Source of the DNA: JBEKDJ01 sp050014415
GTDB taxonomy: Bacteria; Desulfobacterota; BSN033; UBA1163
DNA length: 6,657 nt
Direction of reading: 5' to 3'
Assembly: GCA_050014415.1 (NCBI GenBank)
Contig: JBEKDJ010000276.1
Location: forward strand, 1 to 6,657
Below, piece after piece: positions 6,248-6,657 of this stretch; position 1 is the first letter of the stretch, and every line of letters starts with the position of its first letter. The notes beneath the pieces are model-generated. The model worked only from the letters and a program-made list of their open reading frames with translations. It searched no databases and was not told the origin of the DNA. The position numbers were made by a program, and so were the translations under genes.

Positions 6248-6555
6248 GATAATTATGCCCGAATGATGTTCTCGAGTGTTCCGATAAATCCAAAGGTAGT
6301 TGTTCGGAGAAAAACAAGAGGGGCCAAGGGTAGATGAATTCAGTGGAATAAGCAACGAAAGGCAGAACTCAAGGTTCAAGCTACAATCATTTTTTCTTGT
6401 AATTGTATTGAGGTCTCATTGGCTGAGGCTGTTCCTTTCAACAATATTCTCATGAGTCAGATTTCAACCTCTGGGCGGCTCGTTTTGCTAGGAGAGATAT
6501 CAGCCAGCTATGCATCTTCTGGCCCTATGGATCTACGATGACATCTTCGCTTTGC

Positions 6556-6657
6556 CTAACGTACTATGGTAACCACGATAACCAGAGCACCCAATATAAA
6601 TCTATACCAGGCGAATGGCAAGAAATCCTTGGTCTGAACGTATCGCAGCAAGAATCC
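6556..6657 (-). CDS. uppP: Undecaprenyl-diphosphatase UppP, C-terminal end (partial)
   Basis: The last 33 codons and a TAG stop (6556-6558) of a gene running in from beyond the right edge. The visible protein begins GFLLRYVQTKDFLPFAWYRF and continues ILGALVIVV to a final Arg. This matches the closing segment of BacA/UppP proteins: a short FLLRY amphipathic stretch, then F.PF..YR, then the last membrane helix. The enzyme is an inner-membrane phosphatase that recycles the C55 lipid carrier for peptidoglycan synthesis and whose excess gives bacitracin resistance. The catalytic motifs lie outside the window. It is on the same strand as the liv genes but 831 bases upstream, so a functional link is not suggested. 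Confidence 0.8.
   Translation of the reverse strand, partial: GFLLRYVQTKDFLPFAWYRFILGALVIVVTIVR

Larger units (their letters stand above)
5725..6555. other. 831-base intergenic gap between uppP and livK
   Basis: No convincing protein gene fills this stretch. It holds the livK ribosome site (5725-5738) and an isolated strong Shine-Dalgarno-like run on the minus strand (AAAGGAGGAGGG, 5823-5834) with no real reading frame behind it. It also holds two promoter-like sites facing livK and a short palindrome (6150-6163). Several short minus-strand frames look mildly protein-like but are broken by stops. One runs from 6101 down to 5907 in a single frame with two internal stops. Another ends at 6191 and contains HHSGIIIL. 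These could be remnants of decayed genes or chance. No tRNA, clear terminator or insertion-sequence ends were seen. Confidence 0.6.

Noticed and set aside
6420..6555. Terminator after uppP
   Set aside because: GCCAG and CTGGC can pair over an 11-base loop, but the stem is only 5 bp and no T run follows.
1..6657. CRISPR arrays, tRNA, rRNA and insertion sequences
   Set aside because: No regularly spaced repeats, cloverleaf-like segments, rRNA signatures or transposase motifs were seen on either strand.

Overview
The window looks like a chromosomal stretch from a Gram-negative bacterium. The evidence is a periplasmic binding protein with a Sec signal peptide, a Liv-type (HAAT) ABC importer in the order livK-livH-livM-livG-livF, and an adjacent undecaprenyl-diphosphatase gene. 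Base composition is moderate by eye (not computed). The protein style would fit Desulfobacterota (former Deltaproteobacteria), but this is an impression and not a placement.

Layout: every convincing gene lies on the minus strand, so transcription runs from high to low coordinates. At the right edge, 6556-6657 holds the last 33 codons of uppP. An 831-base gap (5725-6555) follows. It holds no convincing gene, but has promoter-like sequences, a 29-codon open frame and a small palindrome. The operon then reads livK (binding protein, 5724-4516), livH (permease, 4345-3488), livM (permease, 3436-2456), livG (ATPase, 2463-1663) and livF (ATPase, 1724-1005). A classical short-chain dehydrogenase/reductase follows (833-78). 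Genes from livH to livF are tightly packed: a 51-nt gap, an 8-nt overlap and a 62-nt overlap. The livK-livH gap is 170 nt and contains a perfect 15-bp inverted repeat around a 41-nt loop.

How the genes work together: LivK should capture a small organic solute in the periplasm, LivH and LivM form the membrane channel, and LivG and LivF hydrolyse ATP. Compared by eye with E. coli LivJ/LivK, the LivK here lacks the Ser, Thr and Glu that hold the amino-acid backbone. The true ligand may therefore not be a branched-chain amino acid. The downstream SDR, on the same strand, could oxidise or reduce the imported compound, but this rests on position alone.

I found no mobile element, CRISPR array, tRNA or rRNA, and no clear sign of a new multi-gene system. 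The points most worth a second look are the altered LivK pocket, the livK-livH inverted repeat, the Asp in place of the usual catalytic Asn in the SDR, and the content of the 831-base gap.
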